64,000 bases of DNA from Clostridium sp. C105KSO13 (GCF_001517425.1 NZ_FBWL01000167.1:62001-126000), one strand, 5' to 3'. Counted from the first letter of the stretch, positions 1 to 8,694 are shown. Numbers and translations: made by a program. Notes: generated from the sequence alone by a model not told the origin.

Positions 1-573
1 CTTGTGCAGAATGAAGAATCAAATGAGTGCTTTCTGGTAGATCCGGGGGCTTGCCCGAAAAAGCTGGTGGATCATATCAAAAGTTCGGGCCTGGATATGA
101 AAGCAATTCTGCTGACCCATGGACATTTTGACCATATTCTGGGGATTGATGGATTTTTGAAGGAATTTCCTGTTCCGGTTTATGCCCATGAGGCCGAGAA
201 AGAGCTGCTAAAAGACGCTTCCTTAAACTCCTCGGTTACCTACGGGCCGGGTTACACTTTTTCCGATGCGTGTTATCTGAAAGATTGGGAGAAACTGACT
301 GTAGCAGGAATGGAGATAGAAACAATCTATACACCGGGACATACTTCCGGAGGGTGCTGTTATTACATCCAGTCAGAGGGAGTTCTGTTTAGTGGGGATA
401 CCTTGTTTCGTGCTTCCATAGGCAGAACTGATTTTCCGACCGGAAGCAGCAGCCAGCTGATCCATTCTATTCAGGAAAGGTTAATGTGCCTGCCGGGAGA
501 GACAAAAGTTTATCCGGGTCACATGGATGAGACTACCATTGACTTTGAACAGGCTCACAACCCGTTTTTATAA
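1..573 (+). CDS. MBL-fold metallohydrolase, glyoxalase II-like (5' partial)
   Basis: Metallo-beta-lactamase-fold hydrolase of the short YcbL/glyoxalase II-like type, a cytosolic di-metal enzyme that probably hydrolyses thioesters. Counting from the GTG at position 4, the metal signature THGHFDH sits at residues 38-44, followed by PGHTSGG, a GDTLF segment and a final PGH, so all metal ligands are present. The reading frame is open to the window edge (CTT then GTG at 4), and family members usually have about 15-20 more residues at the N-terminus, so the true start lies outside the window. It is followed at 24 bp by hemZ. The substrate cannot be told from sequence. Confidence 0.85.
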   Translation, partial: LVQNEESNECFLVDPGACPKKLVDHIKSSGLDMKAILLTHGHFDHILGIDGFLKEFPVPVYAHEAEKELLKDASLNSSVTYGPGYTFSDACYLKDWEKLTVAGMEIETIYTPGHTSGGCCYYIQSEGVLFSGDTLFRASIGRTDFPTGSSSQLIHSIQERLMCLPGETKVYPGHMDETTIDFEQAHNPFL

Positions 574-597
574 GAGGAAAGGAAGACTGCTAAACGG

Positions 598-2031
598 ATG
601 ACAATAGATATCAGCAGTAAAGAGACTTTATATAGTTATAATTTATATCATGTAGTAAAGGCCTTTTTCCCCAATGCGGAAATCAGGCAGAAGGTGGATG
701 AAAGGCAAGAACCTCTGGCAGAATTAGTGTTGGAAGAGGGTTCTTGCTTTTCCATTCCCGGATCAGAGGTGAGGGCGTGCCTGGACAGACAGGAGGCAAA
801 GCACCATGTGACAAAACTTATTTATGAGTATTTAAGCAAAGAAACTGGGAAAAAACTAGCATGGGGAATGCTGACAGGTATACGACCCACTAAATTGATT
901 ATGCAGATGATCGAAAATGGAATAAGTGATAAAGAAATTGTAAAGTTTCTTAATGATACTTATAGTGTCAGCATGGAAAAGGCTGTTCTAGGCTGTGAGA
1001 TTGCCCGGCGGGAAAAAGAACTGCTGCAGAAGGTGGATTATGATCGGGGGTACAGCCTGTATATCGGCATACCTTTCTGTCCCAGTATCTGTTCCTATTG
1101 TTCTTTCGGTTCCTCACCTCTTGACAGGTGGGCAGACCGGATGGATCTGTATGTGGATGCGTTGTGTAAGGAAATTGCGTTTATCGGACAGGCTGCCCGT
1201 GGGAAGAGACTTAATACAATTTATATAGGGGGCGGGACCCCAACATCCCTTGAGGCAGAGCAGCTGGAAAGACTTCTTAATCTGCTGGATTCTACTTTTT
1301 CCTATGAATATCTGCAGGAGTTTACCGTTGAGGCGGGGAGACCGGACACCATTACCCGGGAGAAGCTGGAGGTTCTTGCAAAACATCCGGTGACCAGAAT
1401 ATCGATAAATCCCCAGACTATGCAGCAGAAGACTTTGGATGAAGTGGGGCGCTGTCACACAGTGCAGGAGGTAAAGGATGTTTTTTATCTCGCAAGGGAG
1501 CTGGGCTTTGATAACATTAATATGGATTTAATTGCAGGTCTGCCAGGTGAGGATGCAGTGGACATGCAGGATACACTGCAGCAGATAGAAAGCTTAAGGC
1601 CGGACAGTTTGACAATCCATGCGCTTGCTATCAAACGGGCCGCAAAGTTTGGACAGGAGCACAGGCGGATAGATTTACATTCGGAAATTGCACAGATGGT
1701 GGAGGCAGGTGCCGATGCAGCAAAGCGGATGGGCCTGCAGCCATATTATCTGTACCGGCAAAAAAACATGGCAGGAAATTTTGAGAATGTGGGTTACGCG
1801 AAGGTTGACAAAGCCGGAATATACAATATACTTATTATGGAAGAAAAGCAGACGATTCTCGCGGCAGGTGCAGGCGCTTCTACAAAGATAGTCTTTCCTG
1901 ATAAGATCACGCTGGAGAACGGTAAGCAGAGTAATCTGGTGAGAATAGAAAATGTAAAGGACATTGAGTCATATATCAGGCGTATCGACGAAATGATAGA
2001 GAGAAAAGGAGCAAAATGGCTATGGCATTAA
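598..2031 (+). CDS. hemZ: Coproporphyrinogen dehydrogenase-like radical SAM protein HemZ
   Basis: Radical SAM enzyme of the HemN/HemZ family, 477 residues. The [4Fe-4S]-binding CxxxCxxC motif is C161, C165, C168 (in IPFCPSICSYC), followed by the glycine-rich IYIGGGTPTSL segment. HemZ is described as an oxygen-independent coproporphyrinogen III oxidase in Bacillus. No other haem gene is in this window and many clostridia lack the haem pathway, so a HemW-like or other radical SAM role is possible. The gene lies between the MBL hydrolase and hisS, a common clostridial arrangement, and overlaps hisS by 16 bp, suggesting translational coupling. Confidence 0.9.
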   Translation: MTIDISSKETLYSYNLYHVVKAFFPNAEIRQKVDERQEPLAELVLEEGSCFSIPGSEVRACLDRQEAKHHVTKLIYEYLSKETGKKLAWGMLTGIRPTKLIMQMIENGISDKEIVKFLNDTYSVSMEKAVLGCEIARREKELLQKVDYDRGYSLYIGIPFCPSICSYCSFGSSPLDRWADRMDLYVDALCKEIAFIGQAARGKRLNTIYIGGGTPTSLEAEQLERLLNLLDSTFSYEYLQEFTVEAGRPDTITREKLEVLAKHPVTRISINPQTMQQKTLDEVGRCHTVQEVKDVFYLARELGFDNINMDLIAGLPGEDAVDMQDTLQQIESLRPDSLTIHALAIKRAAKFGQEHRRIDLHSEIAQMVEAGADAAKRMGLQPYYLYRQKNMAGNFENVGYAKVDKAGIYNILIMEEKQTILAAGAGASTKIVFPDKITLENGKQSNLVRIENVKDIESYIRRIDEMIERKGAKWLWH

Positions 2032-3278
2032 AGAAGAAACCAGTCACGGGGATGAAGGACATGATGCCCGGTGAAATGGAAATCAGAGACTATGTAATCG
2101 GACTTATAAAGGACACGTATAAGTCCTTTGGATTTTCCTCGATCGAGACACCTTGTGTGGAACATATAGAAAACCTGTGCAGTAAACAGGGTGGGGACAA
2201 TGAAAAATTGATTTTCAAGATTCTAAAGCGAGGGGAAAAGCTGAAACTTGATACTGCCCGGACGGAAGGTGATCTGGTGGACGGAGGACTTCGCTATGAT
2301 CTGACGGTGCCTTTGTCCCGTTATTATTCCAACAATGCCAATGATCTTCCCTCACCTTTTAAGGCATTACAGATGGGAAATGTATGGCGGGCGGACAGAC
2401 CCCAGAGAGGACGCTTCCGTCAATTTATGCAGTGCGATATCGATATTTTGGGAGAGCCCGGCAATCTGGCAGAGATTGAGCTGATACTTGCAACCTCCAC
2501 GCTTTTGGGTAAGCTTGATTTTCAGAACTTCACCATCCGCATCAATGACAGGCGGTTCTTAAAGGCAATGGCTGACTACAGTGGCTTTAAGGAAGAAGAC
2601 TATGAAACTGTATTTATCATACTGGATAAGATGGATAAAATCAGTTTAGAAGGCGTGGCAGCAGAATTAGAGGAATGTGGCTATGAAAAAGAAGCGGTTG
2701 AAAAATATCTCCGGTTATTCAAAGAGATTACGAACGATGTGGAGGGTATTCGTTACTGTAAAGAAAAACTGGAAGGCTTTCTTGCGGATGATGCAGCGGA
2801 TTCGCTCGAAATGATTATTACCAGTGTAGAAAGTGCGAAAGAAGCAAAGTTTAACATTTGTTTCGACCCCACACTTGTCCGGGGGATGTCTTATTACACA
2901 GGAACCATATTTGAAATTTCTATGGACGAGTTTGGAGGCTCTGTGGGCGGCGGCGGACGATACGATGAAATGATTGGGAAGTTTACCGGGCAAAATACAC
3001 CTGCTGTAGGATTTTCCATTGGTTTTGAAAGAATCGTCATGCTTCTTCAGGAGCGTGGGTTTCAGATTCCCACCGGCAAAGATAAGAAAGCATTTCTGAT
3101 GGAAAAAGGAATGTCAAAAGAAGGAATGCTCAAGATTCTGAATCTTGCAAAAGAAGAAAGGGCTGCAGGAAAGCAGGTTTTGATAGTTAACATGAAAAAG
3201 AACAAAAAGTTCCAGAAGGAACAGCTGAAGGAAGAAGGATACGGTGATATCATGGAATGTTACCGGGATAATGAGTAA
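2016..3278 (+). CDS. hisS: Histidine--tRNA ligase
   Basis: Class II aminoacyl-tRNA synthetase that charges tRNA-His, 420 residues, the usual length. Motif 2 is seen as WRADRPQRGRFRQFMQCDID and motif 3 as AVGFSIGFERI. The histidine-recognition segment reads RGMSYYTG where most homologues have RGLDYYTG, a variant to note. An AAGGAG at 2006-2011 precedes two in-frame ATGs at 2016 (4 nt away) and 2022 (10 nt away), so either could be the start. The gene begins inside the 3' end of hemZ and is followed by aspS, the hisS-aspS pairing common in Firmicutes. Confidence 0.95.
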   Translation: MAMALKKKPVTGMKDMMPGEMEIRDYVIGLIKDTYKSFGFSSIETPCVEHIENLCSKQGGDNEKLIFKILKRGEKLKLDTARTEGDLVDGGLRYDLTVPLSRYYSNNANDLPSPFKALQMGNVWRADRPQRGRFRQFMQCDIDILGEPGNLAEIELILATSTLLGKLDFQNFTIRINDRRFLKAMADYSGFKEEDYETVFIILDKMDKISLEGVAAELEECGYEKEAVEKYLRLFKEITNDVEGIRYCKEKLEGFLADDAADSLEMIITSVESAKEAKFNICFDPTLVRGMSYYTGTIFEISMDEFGGSVGGGGRYDEMIGKFTGQNTPAVGFSIGFERIVMLLQERGFQIPTGKDKKAFLMEKGMSKEGMLKILNLAKEERAAGKQVLIVNMKKNKKFQKEQLKEEGYGDIMECYRDNE

Positions 3279-3298
3279 GTAAATTGCGAAAAATGTGT

Positions 3299-3317
3299 AA
3301 AGGGGAGTGTCCCCTTT
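3299..3317. repeat. AAAGGGG/CCCCTTT mini-palindrome
   Basis: Perfect 7-bp inverted repeat AAAGGGG-AGTGT-CCCCTTT between hisS and aspS. Similar short palindromes occur at 9259-9277 and 16145-16165. It may act as a weak terminator or RNA hairpin just before the aspS ribosome-binding site; function is not known. Confidence 0.6.
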
Positions 3318-3333
3318 GGAGAGGATGATAAGA

Positions 3334-5121
3334 ATGGCAGAGTCAATGATGGGGTTAAAACGGACCCACCGCTGCGGTGAGCTGTCCGGTAAAAACGTCG
3401 GAGAAAATGTAACTGTAATGGGCTGGGTGCAGAAAAACCGCAATAAGGGCGGAATTGTTTTTGTAGATTTAAGAGACCGCTCAGGTATTCTTCAGATTGT
3501 ATTTGAGGGGGAAGAGAAGCTGGCATTGATCGAGCGGGCAGCAAAACTGCGCAGTGAATTTGTAATAGCTGTTGTGGGTAAAGTAGAAAAGAGAAGCGGT
3601 GCTGTGAATGAAAATCTGGCAACAGGGGAGATTGAAATCAGAGCTGAGGAATTGCGGATTCTTTCTGAATCCGAGACCCCGCCGTTTCCTATCGAGGAAA
3701 ATAGCAAAACGAAAGAAGAACTCCGTCTGAAGTATCGGTATCTGGATTTGAGAAGACCGGATTTACAGAGAAACCTGATGATGAGAAGCAAGGTTGCCAC
3801 CCTGACTCGCCAGTTTTTAGCCGAGGAAGGTTTTCTGGAAATTGAAACCCCGGTACTGGGAAAGAGTACACCAGAGGGGGCAAGAGATTATCTGGTTCCC
3901 AGCCGTATTCATCCGGGGAGTTTTTATGGGCTGCCCCAATCTCCGCAGCTGTTTAAGCAGCTCTTAATGTGTTCTGGGTATGATCGTTATTTTCAGATTG
4001 CAAAATGTTTCCGTGATGAGGACCTGCGTGCAGACAGGCAGCCGGAGTTCACCCAGATTGATATGGAGCTTTCTTTTGTGGATGTAGACGATGTGATTGA
4101 TGTCAACGAAAGATTGCTGACAAAATTGTTTAAAGAAGTACTGCATATAGAAGTAACGCTCCCTATTCAAAGAATGACCTGGCAGGAGGCAATGGACCGC
4201 TATGGCTCAGACAAACCAGATATCCGTTTTGGCATGGAGCTGATAGATGTGACAGAGACTGTGAAGGACAGTGAATTTATTGTATTCAAGAGTGCTATAG
4301 AAAATGGCGGAACAGTCCGTGGTATCAATGCAAAAAGACAGGGAGGCATGCCCCGCAAAAAGATAGACAAACTTGTTGATTTTGCAAAAGACTTTGGCGC
4401 AAAAGGTCTTGCCTATGTTTCCATCCAGGAGGACGGCACAGTAAAATCTTCTTTTGCGAAGTTTATGACGGAGGAAGAAATGCAGAATCTGATCCAGGCT
4501 ATGGCAGGTGAGCCAGGAGATTTACTTTTGTTTGCCGCAGACAGAAATAAAGTCGTCTGGGATGTGTTGGGCAATCTGCGCCTGGAAATAGCAAGACAGT
4601 TGGAAATACTGGATAAAGATGAGTACAGATTCCTCTGGGTGACAGAATTTCCTCTTTTGGAGTGGAGTGATGAGCAGAATCGTTTTCTGGCAATGCACCA
4701 TCCTTTCACCATGCCTATGGAGGAGGACTGGCAGTATATTGACTCTGATCCGGGAAGAGTCCGCGCAAAAGCGTATGATATTATATTAAACGGCAATGAA
4801 ATCGGCGGAGGAAGTATCCGTATTCATCAGAATGATATACAGGAAAAAATGTTTGAGGTTCTGGGCTTTACAAAGGAACAGGCGCATAGCCAGTTCGGTT
4901 TCCTTCTGGATGCATTTAAATATGGAGTTCCGCCGCATGCAGGACTGGCTTACGGGCTGGATAGACTTGTGATGCTCATGGCAAAGGAAGACAGTATCCG
5001 CGATGTTATGGCGTTCCCAAAGATCAAAGATGCTTCCTGTCTGATGACAGAAGCCCCGGGTCAGGTGGATGAAGCGCAGCTTCATGAGCTGGGACTGGAA
5101 ATATACAATTCTGAAAAGTAA
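3334..5121 (+). CDS. aspS: Aspartate--tRNA ligase, bacterial type
   Basis: Class II synthetase that charges tRNA-Asp, 595 residues. It has an N-terminal OB anticodon-binding domain (GWVQKNRNKGGIVFVDLRDR), motif 2 FRDEDLRADRQPEFTQID, a GAD insert domain in the middle and motif 3 GLAYGLDRLVMLM. The open frame extends upstream to a GTG at 3307, but that codon lies inside a hairpin. The ATG at 3334 has GGAGAGG at 3318-3324 with good spacing and matches the family N-terminus. Some clostridial AspRS also load tRNA-Asn; this cannot be decided here. It sits about 50 bp downstream of hisS and is probably co-transcribed with it. Confidence 0.95.
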   Translation: MAESMMGLKRTHRCGELSGKNVGENVTVMGWVQKNRNKGGIVFVDLRDRSGILQIVFEGEEKLALIERAAKLRSEFVIAVVGKVEKRSGAVNENLATGEIEIRAEELRILSESETPPFPIEENSKTKEELRLKYRYLDLRRPDLQRNLMMRSKVATLTRQFLAEEGFLEIETPVLGKSTPEGARDYLVPSRIHPGSFYGLPQSPQLFKQLLMCSGYDRYFQIAKCFRDEDLRADRQPEFTQIDMELSFVDVDDVIDVNERLLTKLFKEVLHIEVTLPIQRMTWQEAMDRYGSDKPDIRFGMELIDVTETVKDSEFIVFKSAIENGGTVRGINAKRQGGMPRKKIDKLVDFAKDFGAKGLAYVSIQEDGTVKSSFAKFMTEEEMQNLIQAMAGEPGDLLLFAADRNKVVWDVLGNLRLEIARQLEILDKDEYRFLWVTEFPLLEWSDEQNRFLAMHHPFTMPMEEDWQYIDSDPGRVRAKAYDIILNGNEIGGGSIRIHQNDIQEKMFEVLGFTKEQAHSQFGFLLDAFKYGVPPHAGLAYGLDRLVMLMAKEDSIRDVMAFPKIKDASCLMTEAPGQVDEAQLHELGLEIYNSEK

Positions 5122-5175
5122 AATAAATGGCCGAATTTTCAACCCAATATGTGAAACGAAAGGCGGTACAGACAA

Positions 5176-6303
5176 ATGAAAGTGATAAAAAACAAAAAAA
5201 TCTATACCGGAGAAAAAACCATTCCTGACGGATTTATCCGATTTGACAGACAAATCGCAGAAATTGGAGAAATGAACAACTTTGCTGCTCAAAAAGACGA
5301 TATGGAGGAAGGCACAGAAGGCGACATTTTGATTCCCGGTTTTATTGATATACACAGTCATGGCGGCTACGGTCTGGACAATATGGATGCATCCCCTGAA
5401 GAAATCCGGGAGATGGTTCATAAAATGGCAAAAAATGAAGGAATCACTTCCTACTTTTGTACAACCATGACGCAGACTTATGAGAAGATAGAAGCAGCTC
5501 TGAAAAACATAGCCGATGCGGCGAAGAAGACTCCCATTATTCAGGGAGTCCACGTGGAGGGACCCTTTGTTTCAAAAGAATTTAAAGGGGCCCAGGACCC
5601 GGCTTTTATAAAAAAACCGGATGAAAAGGTGCTGGACAGATGGAATAAGATAAGCGGTGGTCTGATTCGTATTGTTACCTATGCTCCGGAAGAAGCCGAA
5701 ATCGGGTTTGAAGAGTGGTGTAAGTCCCATAGTATCGTGTTAAGCGTGGGACATTCCAATGCAACGTATGAGCAGCTTTTAAAAAGTGGTGCAAGACATG
5801 TGACTCATTTATATAACGCGCAAAGAGGATTGAAACATCGTGAGCCGGGGGTGACAGGTTTTGGCCTGCTGACGCCGGGGGTAAAGGCAGAGCTCATCTG
5901 CGACGGAATACATATTGTGCCGGAAATGGTAAAGCTGGCTTTTGAGGTCAGAGGCTGTGCAGGCATTGAATTAATTACAGATTCCATGAGAGCAAAAGGT
6001 CTGCCGGAGGGAATAAGTGAACTTGGCGGACAGAAAGTATATGTGAAGGATCATACGGCGCGGCTGGAGGACGGGACTATAGCCGGAAGTGTATTATCCT
6101 TTATTCAGGCTTTTCAAAATGTGATAAAGTTTACAGGGGCCTCCCCGGAAGAAGCAGTGAAGATGAGTTCGGTGAATCAGGCAGAGGAGTTCAAGCTGAA
6201 GCAAAAAGGAATGTTGGCAAAAGGGAAAGATGCAGATATTCTGGTGCTGAACAGAGAATATGAATTACAGACAACAATAAGTATGGGAACAGTAATAAAA
6301 TAA
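5176..6303 (+). CDS. nagA: N-acetylglucosamine-6-phosphate deacetylase
   Basis: Amidohydrolase-superfamily enzyme converting GlcNAc-6-phosphate to glucosamine-6-phosphate and acetate, used in amino-sugar catabolism and wall recycling; 375 residues, normal length. Metal and catalytic residues are all visible: H60 and H62 (DIHSHGG), E128 (HVEGPF), H193 (GHSNATY), H211 (THLYNA) and the catalytic D269 (ITDSM). The start has GAAAGG upstream. No nagB or PTS gene is adjacent, so it appears to sit alone behind aspS with a 54-bp gap. The identification is firm; its own promoter, if any, was not recognised. Confidence 0.93.
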   Translation: MKVIKNKKIYTGEKTIPDGFIRFDRQIAEIGEMNNFAAQKDDMEEGTEGDILIPGFIDIHSHGGYGLDNMDASPEEIREMVHKMAKNEGITSYFCTTMTQTYEKIEAALKNIADAAKKTPIIQGVHVEGPFVSKEFKGAQDPAFIKKPDEKVLDRWNKISGGLIRIVTYAPEEAEIGFEEWCKSHSIVLSVGHSNATYEQLLKSGARHVTHLYNAQRGLKHREPGVTGFGLLTPGVKAELICDGIHIVPEMVKLAFEVRGCAGIELITDSMRAKGLPEGISELGGQKVYVKDHTARLEDGTIAGSVLSFIQAFQNVIKFTGASPEEAVKMSSVNQAEEFKLKQKGMLAKGKDADILVLNREYELQTTISMGTVIK

Positions 6304-6312
6304 AAAAATATG

Positions 6313-6341
6313 TTGACAATGTTTTCTGCATGTGGTATAGT
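6313..6341 (+). promoter_or_regulatory. SigA-type promoter of tRNA-Gly
   Basis: TTGACA at 6313-6318, 17-nt spacer and TATAGT at 6336-6341 with an extended TGG just before the -10. The predicted start falls roughly 25 nt before the tRNA. Confidence 0.8.
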
Positions 6342-6375
6342 AATTATTGTTCCGGTCAGGAAACATACAACATAC

Positions 6376-6448
6376 GCGATAGTGGCTCAGTTGGTAGAGT
6401 ACGACCTTGCCAAGGTCGGGGTCGCGGGTTCGAATCCCGTCTATCGCT
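6376..6448 (+). tRNA. tRNA-Gly (GCC)
   Basis: Complete cloverleaf: acceptor strand GCGATAG (6376-6382) pairs with CTATCGC (6441-6447) and the discriminator is T6448. The D-arm holds GGCTCAGTTGGTAGAGT, the anticodon stem CGACC/GGTCG closes the loop TTGCCAA with anticodon GCC, and the T-arm contains GGTTCGAATCC. The 3' CCA is not encoded. It is a single tRNA gene between nagA and the CarD-like gene, with its own promoter and terminator. Confidence 0.97.
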
Positions 6449-6459
6449 CTTTTACTAAG

Positions 6460-6499
6460 AGTGCTTGATGCCTTATTTACAGGGATCACAGCACTTTTT
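6460..6499 (+). terminator. Terminator after tRNA-Gly
   Basis: Imperfect stem AGTGCT-TGAT-CC against GG-ATCA-AGCACT, followed by TTTTTC. It lies 11 nt after the tRNA end. Confidence 0.7.
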
Positions 6500-6509
6500 C
6501 TGTAAGAAA

Positions 6510-6577
6510 TTGTAACTGTTCAGAACCAAGCAGTGAGAAAGCCATAGGTTTTCAAGTTTGGTTCTGAATAATTACAA
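6510..6577 (+). repeat. 68-bp palindromic dispersed repeat, copy A
   Basis: Ends are 20-bp inverted repeats (6510-6529 and 6558-6577) matching at 18 of 20 positions; an inner stem GAAAGCC/GGTTTTC closes the loop ATA. A direct GAAA flanks each side (6506-6509 and 6578-6581), which could be a target duplication. The core 6511-6570 matches the reverse complement of 34731-34790 at 56 of 60 positions. It resembles a very small non-autonomous (MITE- or REP-like) element or a structured RNA; no coding capacity. Confidence 0.8.
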
Positions 6578-6870
6578 GAAACTTATGATACAAATTCGTT
6601 TCTGCAAACAGAGCCTTAAATTCTTCAGATTCTATAGTACCCTTAGTTTCACAAAATAAAAAAAATATATACGAGATCATTTGACGGAGTGGATGCAGGG
6701 GGCGCAAATCAATTAGATTGGTACTGTCCTTACAAAAAAGTAAAAAAATGGTAAGATATGTATAGAAATTAAAAGGTGGTGTTTTCTATGGAAAGAGTAA
6801 TCCTGATAGTATAAATATGAAAAAGATGCAGTTGCGGTTAAGTAGTGAAAGTTTGTGAGAAGGAGGAAAT
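6578..6870. other. Intergenic stretch before the CarD-like gene
   Basis: About 290 bases with no ORF longer than a few codons. It is AT-rich and presumably holds the promoter for the CarD-like gene and hom, but no convincing -35/-10 pair was found. The only other visible item is a short ribosome-bound ORF at 6788-6814. Confidence 0.5.
6788..6814 (+). other. Possible 8-codon leader ORF (MERVILIV)
   Basis: An ATG at 6788 preceded by AAAGGTGGTG (6772-6781) opens an 8-codon frame, M-E-R-V-I-L-I-V, then TAA. Five consecutive branched-chain codons upstream of the CarD-like gene and hom are suggestive of a leader peptide, but no terminator or alternative hairpin follows, so it may be chance. Confidence 0.25.
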
Positions 6871-7362
6871 ATGCAGATCAATCTAGGAGATGTCGTAGTA
6901 TACAAAAGCAAGGGGATATATAAGGTAGAAGATGTTGGAGTGTTGGATTTTACTTTTGTGGACAGGAAGAAGAAGTATTACACATTACAGTCCATGGGAG
7001 ATTCTAAAGACAGGGCCTATATTCCGACAGATGACAAAGAGAATATACGCAGGCCTTTAACTAAAAACGAGGCACTTGATTTGATTCACGATGCAGACAA
7101 TATCAGGGAGACCTGGGTTAAAAATGGAAAAACACGTGAGCAGGATTATAAGGCATGTATTTCCAATTATAACCCGAAAGAATGGGCCAAAGTATTAAGA
7201 ACGCTGTATAAGCGCGCAGAGGGTACTGGGGGAATTACCAGTATAGATAAGAAGTATCAGCAGATTTTAGAAAATGCTCTCTATAGTGAACTTTCTTATG
7301 TTTTGGGAATATCTGCGAACAAACTGGAGAAGTTCATGTGTGAAGAGGCAAACCGGGAATAA
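6871..7362 (+). CDS. CarD-like transcriptional regulator (RID domain)
   Basis: 163-residue member of the CarD/CdnL/TRCF RNA-polymerase-interacting family. Residues 1-60 form the Tudor-like RNAP-interaction domain, starting with the typical INLGDVVVYKSKGIYKV and ending near YIPTDDKENIRRP. The rest is a helical domain. CdnL/CarD proteins bind the RNAP beta subunit and stabilise open promoter complexes; some clostridial paralogues are more specialised, so the target promoters cannot be given. GAAGGAGG precedes the ATG. It is followed by hom with 15 bp between, so the two are probably transcribed together. Confidence 0.85.
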   Translation: MQINLGDVVVYKSKGIYKVEDVGVLDFTFVDRKKKYYTLQSMGDSKDRAYIPTDDKENIRRPLTKNEALDLIHDADNIRETWVKNGKTREQDYKACISNYNPKEWAKVLRTLYKRAEGTGGITSIDKKYQQILENALYSELSYVLGISANKLEKFMCEEANRE

Positions 7363-7377
7363 AGAGCAATATGAGGT

Positions 7378-8667
7378 ATGAATATGGGACAAAAGAAGAT
7401 TAAAGCAGCACTGCTGGGATTTGGTACAGTGGGAACCGGTGTTTATAAGCTGATACAGAGACGTGCTGATGTGATGGAACATACCATAGGTGCACAGCTA
7501 GAGCTTACCAGAATTCTTGTACGCAATAGGAATAAGCCCAGAGAAGGCTTAGATACATCCCTTTTGACAGACAACTGGAAGGATATTTTACAGGATGAGG
7601 AGATTCAGATTGTCATAGAAGTTATGGGAGGCATTGAACCGGCCCGGACCATGATTCTGGAGGCATTGAATACTGGAAAGAATGTGGTAACTGCCAACAA
7701 AGATCTGGTGGCTGAATATGGGAAGGAACTTTTAGATGCTGCTGCGGACAATCGGTGTGATTTTCTGTTTGAAGCGGCTGTAGCGGGTGGAATACCAATA
7801 ATACGCCCCTTAAAGCAGTGCCTGGCGGGAAATGCAATTTCTGAAGTTGTGGGTATTGTAAATGGGACAACCAATTATATTTTAACGAAGATGTTTGAGG
7901 AAGGTGTTAGTTTTGGAAATGCCCTTGCAAAGGCTAAAGAGCTCGGATATGCAGAGGCAGATCCTACTGCAGATGTAGAAGGACTGGATGCGGGAAGGAA
8001 GGTCGCTATTATAGCTTCTGTTGCATTCAGATCCAGGGTTGTGTTTGGGGATGTTTACACGGAAGGCATCACTGGGATTACAGCCGAGGACATCCATTAT
8101 GCAAGGGAATTCGACAGTGTTATCAAATTGCTTGGAGTGGCGCGCAGTACAGAAGACGGGATTGAAGTCGGTGTTTATCCTATGCTCCTGAATAAAGAAC
8201 ATCCGCTGGCTTCCGTGCGAGATTCTTTCAATGCTGTTTTTGTGCATGGGGACGCCGTGGACGATGCCATGTTCTATGGAAGAGGAGCAGGAGAACTGCC
8301 TACCGCTAGTGCAGTGATGGGAGATATCATCGATGTGGCAAGGAATCTGCAGTATCATTGTACAGGGCGGATCAGCTGCACGTGTTACAAGAATTTACCT
8401 GTCAAAATTTTTAACGACGTAAAGAATAAGTTCTTTATCCGAATGCAGGTGAAAAATCAACCGGGAGTGTTGGCGCGCATTGCGACGGTTTTCGGGGACC
8501 ACAAGGTCAGTATTGCCAGAGTTGTACAGAAACGTGCGCGGGATACAGAAGCAGAATTAGTTATCGTGACAGAAAAAGTAAAAGAATACCACTTAAAGGA
8601 TGCGCTGAGAGAATTGAAAGAAAAAGACAGTATTAAGGACATTAGCAGCGTTATCAGAGAATATTAG
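7378..8667 (+). CDS. hom: Homoserine dehydrogenase
   Basis: NAD(P)-dependent reduction of aspartate semialdehyde to homoserine, the branch point to threonine, methionine and isoleucine; 429 residues. The N-terminal Rossmann fold has GFGTVGTGVY (residues 14-23), the conserved ANKDL lysine is K108, and NGTTNYI marks the catalytic domain. The C-terminal 75 residues form an ACT domain (MQVKNQPGVLARIATVF), expected to give feedback inhibition by threonine. A Rho-independent terminator follows directly. The partner genes thrB, thrC and asd are not in the window. Confidence 0.95.
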   Translation: MNMGQKKIKAALLGFGTVGTGVYKLIQRRADVMEHTIGAQLELTRILVRNRNKPREGLDTSLLTDNWKDILQDEEIQIVIEVMGGIEPARTMILEALNTGKNVVTANKDLVAEYGKELLDAAADNRCDFLFEAAVAGGIPIIRPLKQCLAGNAISEVVGIVNGTTNYILTKMFEEGVSFGNALAKAKELGYAEADPTADVEGLDAGRKVAIIASVAFRSRVVFGDVYTEGITGITAEDIHYAREFDSVIKLLGVARSTEDGIEVGVYPMLLNKEHPLASVRDSFNAVFVHGDAVDDAMFYGRGAGELPTASAVMGDIIDVARNLQYHCTGRISCTCYKNLPVKIFNDVKNKFFIRMQVKNQPGVLARIATVFGDHKVSIARVVQKRARDTEAELVIVTEKVKEYHLKDALRELKEKDSIKDISSVIREY

Positions 8668-8694
8668 TAACAATTCAGACATGAGAATTGTGAA

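Noticed and set aside
4786-5553. 255-codon minus-strand frame across aspS and nagA
   Set aside because: It spans two well-supported genes on the other strand and has no recognisable domain or initiation site.
6265-6489. 74-codon minus-strand frame over the tRNA-Gly gene
   Set aside because: It is the complement of a tRNA and its terminator and has no coding features.
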